Positions 62,651-64,000 of a stretch of DNA of 64,000 nucleotides are shown in pieces. The notes under the pieces were generated by a model that worked only from the letters and a program-made list of their open reading frames with translations, had not been told where the DNA came from and did no database searches. The position numbers were made by a program, and so were the translations under genes. Each line of letters starts with the position of its first letter. Position 1 is the stretch's first letter. Source of the stretch: Gracilariopsis chorda (Eukaryota > Rhodophyta > Florideophyceae > Gracilariales > Gracilariaceae); NCBI GenBank assembly GCA_003194525.1, contig NBIV01000090.1, positions 1 through 64,000 of the forward strand. The letters are read 5' to 3'.

Positions 62651-63499
62651 TTAATGGTCTAGTATCTGCTTACCCAGAGCCAGTCCGTTCTGTTGAACAG
62701 AATGTGGAGTTCTCCACATAGCAAAAACTGGTGGACAGTCTTCCGGTAAACCGGGAATCTTTCTCAACACTTCAAAGCCATGCTTCCTATAGAAAGTCAA
62801 ATTCATCTCATTCGATGATTCCAAGTACACCGGAATAACCTCTCTGTCACATTGCTGTAACATCTTGGAAATCACCCGGCTTCCATTGCCTTTTCCACGA
62901 GTTGCTTCATCGGTACCTATGATGAATAAATGCATGTGTGGCTCGATAGGATGCGCCTCTTCCACAACCTGCATTAAATTGACGAAGCGGAGAGCGTCCC
63001 ATCCGAGGGCACGGAAAAGCGGGATCACAAATTGCACTTGCATGGGAAACGGCATTTTCCAGTGGCCCACATGATGCCATATGGCTACCGTACCATCATC
63101 TTCTGACACATGAACGGCAGTTTGGCCAGCCGGTCGTGACAGTTCGAGGTTCAAAGCGGCCTCCATTACAATCCTGTATTTATGAGAATGTGAAATTTCA
63201 TTTGAAGTGCAGATGTAGTTGAAAAGCGGGTCATGCTCGAAGGCTGATGCTAGTGAAACTGCCAGCTTTTGTACCGAGGTGGAATCCATGTTTGTGTAGG
63301 TGCGCACGTGCTGCCTCTTAGGGATGGCGCTGAGGCATACCGTTTTCAGATTGGGAGTGCTGCATGTACGGTGGAGGATTGGTCTCCGTGCTGATTTGCT
63401 AATGGCTGGGTTCTGTGCTGGGTATCGCAACGATTTGGGAGATGGTGAAAGAACGAATCCAGGGTTCCGAGTGTGCATAGGGATTGAGGTGGCGTTCAT
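62651..63499 (-). CDS. GNAT-family N-acetyltransferase
   Basis: The start is placed at the methionine encoded by 63497-63499 (MNATSIPMHTRN), 282 residues; a TTAAATA element near 63571-63577 on the minus strand upstream argues against the earlier in-frame methionine at 63628. Residues 1-70 are rich in S, R and P and poor in acidic residues, suggesting an organelle transit peptide. The catalytic fold covers about 75-265: LFIIGTDEATRGKGNGSRVI with the acetyl-CoA motif R-G-K-G-N-G at 201-206, and PVYLESSNEMNLTFYRKHGF at 223-242, the typical last GNAT strand and helix. HDPLFNYI near 89-96 matches a fungal/algal subgroup. Substrate unknown. Confidence 0.8.
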   Translation of the reverse strand: MNATSIPMHTRNPGFVLSPSPKSLRYPAQNPAISKSARRPILHRTCSTPNLKTVCLSAIPKRQHVRTYTNMDSTSVQKLAVSLASAFEHDPLFNYICTSNEISHSHKYRIVMEAALNLELSRPAGQTAVHVSEDDGTVAIWHHVGHWKMPFPMQVQFVIPLFRALGWDALRFVNLMQVVEEAHPIEPHMHLFIIGTDEATRGKGNGSRVISKMLQQCDREVIPVYLESSNEMNLTFYRKHGFEVLRKIPGLPEDCPPVFAMWRTPHSVQQNGLALGKQILDH

Positions 63500-64000
63500 G
63501 GCGAAGACTGAAAAAGGTATAGGTGAGTGAGGATCGTGCGGAGAGCACATTTGCGATATCAAGCGAAAGGTATTTAAGTTGGATGGTCGGTCACCCAAGC
63601 TGAATAAGAAGTTCGAGCAACACTCCATGAATTGTAGAAGCGGGCGTGCCGCTCACAGTCTATAAGGTTATGGAGGTGTTGACCGACACGGCGCGTACGA
63701 TTTCCTCCAATCACGGATTCGAATCTTTCCATGGGTGCATCACGGGGCGTGGACGCCTGTGCAAAAGCTCTGCAAGGACCTCAAATGGCGGATGTGCAAC
63801 TTGCGTACCCAATCACGTGTTCACATAACTTGACGACGTGTGCTGCTCGTGGTCATTCCGGTATTTGCTGACTCATCGCGGCGAGTGGCAGATGCCAGCT
63901 GTCACTCGTGCAGAAGTTGAGATATGATGCATTGTTGTAAGGAGAACGTTTGAAGCAGTGCTGCCATGCTTGGATCCTACTACCCTTCGAGCATCCTCTG
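63500..64000. promoter_or_regulatory. Upstream region of the acetyltransferase gene
   Basis: It contains the TATA-like tatttaa at 63570-63576 (minus-strand ttaaata), about 72 bases before the chosen start. The rest up to the window end is anonymous with no gene supported. Confidence 0.45.

Noticed and set aside
1..64000. CRISPR array or bacterial operon
   Set aside because: Tandem repeats here (17, 32, 43, 108 bp units) lack unique spacers of constant length, and genes are isolated, TATA-type and surrounded by eukaryotic retroelements.

Overview
The window is eukaryotic nuclear DNA. It is gene-poor, crowded with decayed retrotransposons, and carries a few intron-free, TATA-type genes. A DUF6818-type SANT-like protein, a family of small secreted von Willebrand A (vWA) proteins, intron-poor genes and several LTR-element lineages together suggest a florideophyte red alga of the Chondrus type. 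That placement is inference from protein character, not a database match.

Layout. 1-6.8 kb: a minus-strand Ty3/gypsy element cut by the left window edge (integrase, RNase H, RT, protease, gag, then leader/LTR). It is unusually dense in short perfect inverted repeats. It abuts a 5'-truncated Ty1/copia element, which it may interrupt. 6.8-16.8 kb: two related, badly decayed plus-strand copia elements with a shared LTR-like sequence. 16.8-20.0 kb: a chromodomain Ty3 element lacking gag, protease and most of RT. 20.3-25.2 kb: a stray second chromodomain and an older gypsy-like element. 25.2-29.3 kb: dispersed repeats, a degenerate zinc-finger repeat, and a short unknown reading frame. 29.4-30.6 kb: a PIF/Harbinger-like DDE transposase open except for four TGA codons. 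31-36 kb: a multiply broken cohesin SCC3/STAG gene. 36.7-37.5 kb: a DUF6818-like gene. 39-41.4 kb: a decayed hAT-like transposase. 42-42.9 kb: second copies of two repeats from 26-28 kb. 43.1-48.3 kb: a complete minus-strand copia-type element with two LTRs whose long RT frame has lost catalytic aspartates. 48.3-50.6 kb: intergenic. 50.6-54.4 kb: a 1271-residue coiled-coil protein with an acidic tail and seven 108-bp repeats. 55-61.1 kb: three paralogous secreted vWA proteins. 62.7-63.5 kb: a GNAT-family acetyltransferase.

The likely living host genes are the DUF6818-like protein, the coiled-coil protein, the three vWA proteins and the acetyltransferase. Almost everything left of 48 kb is mobile-element debris plus the dead cohesin gene. 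The observations I rank highest are the inverted-repeat density of the first gypsy element, the TGA-only interruption of the PIF-like transposase, and the copia-type element whose RT is open but catalytically altered.
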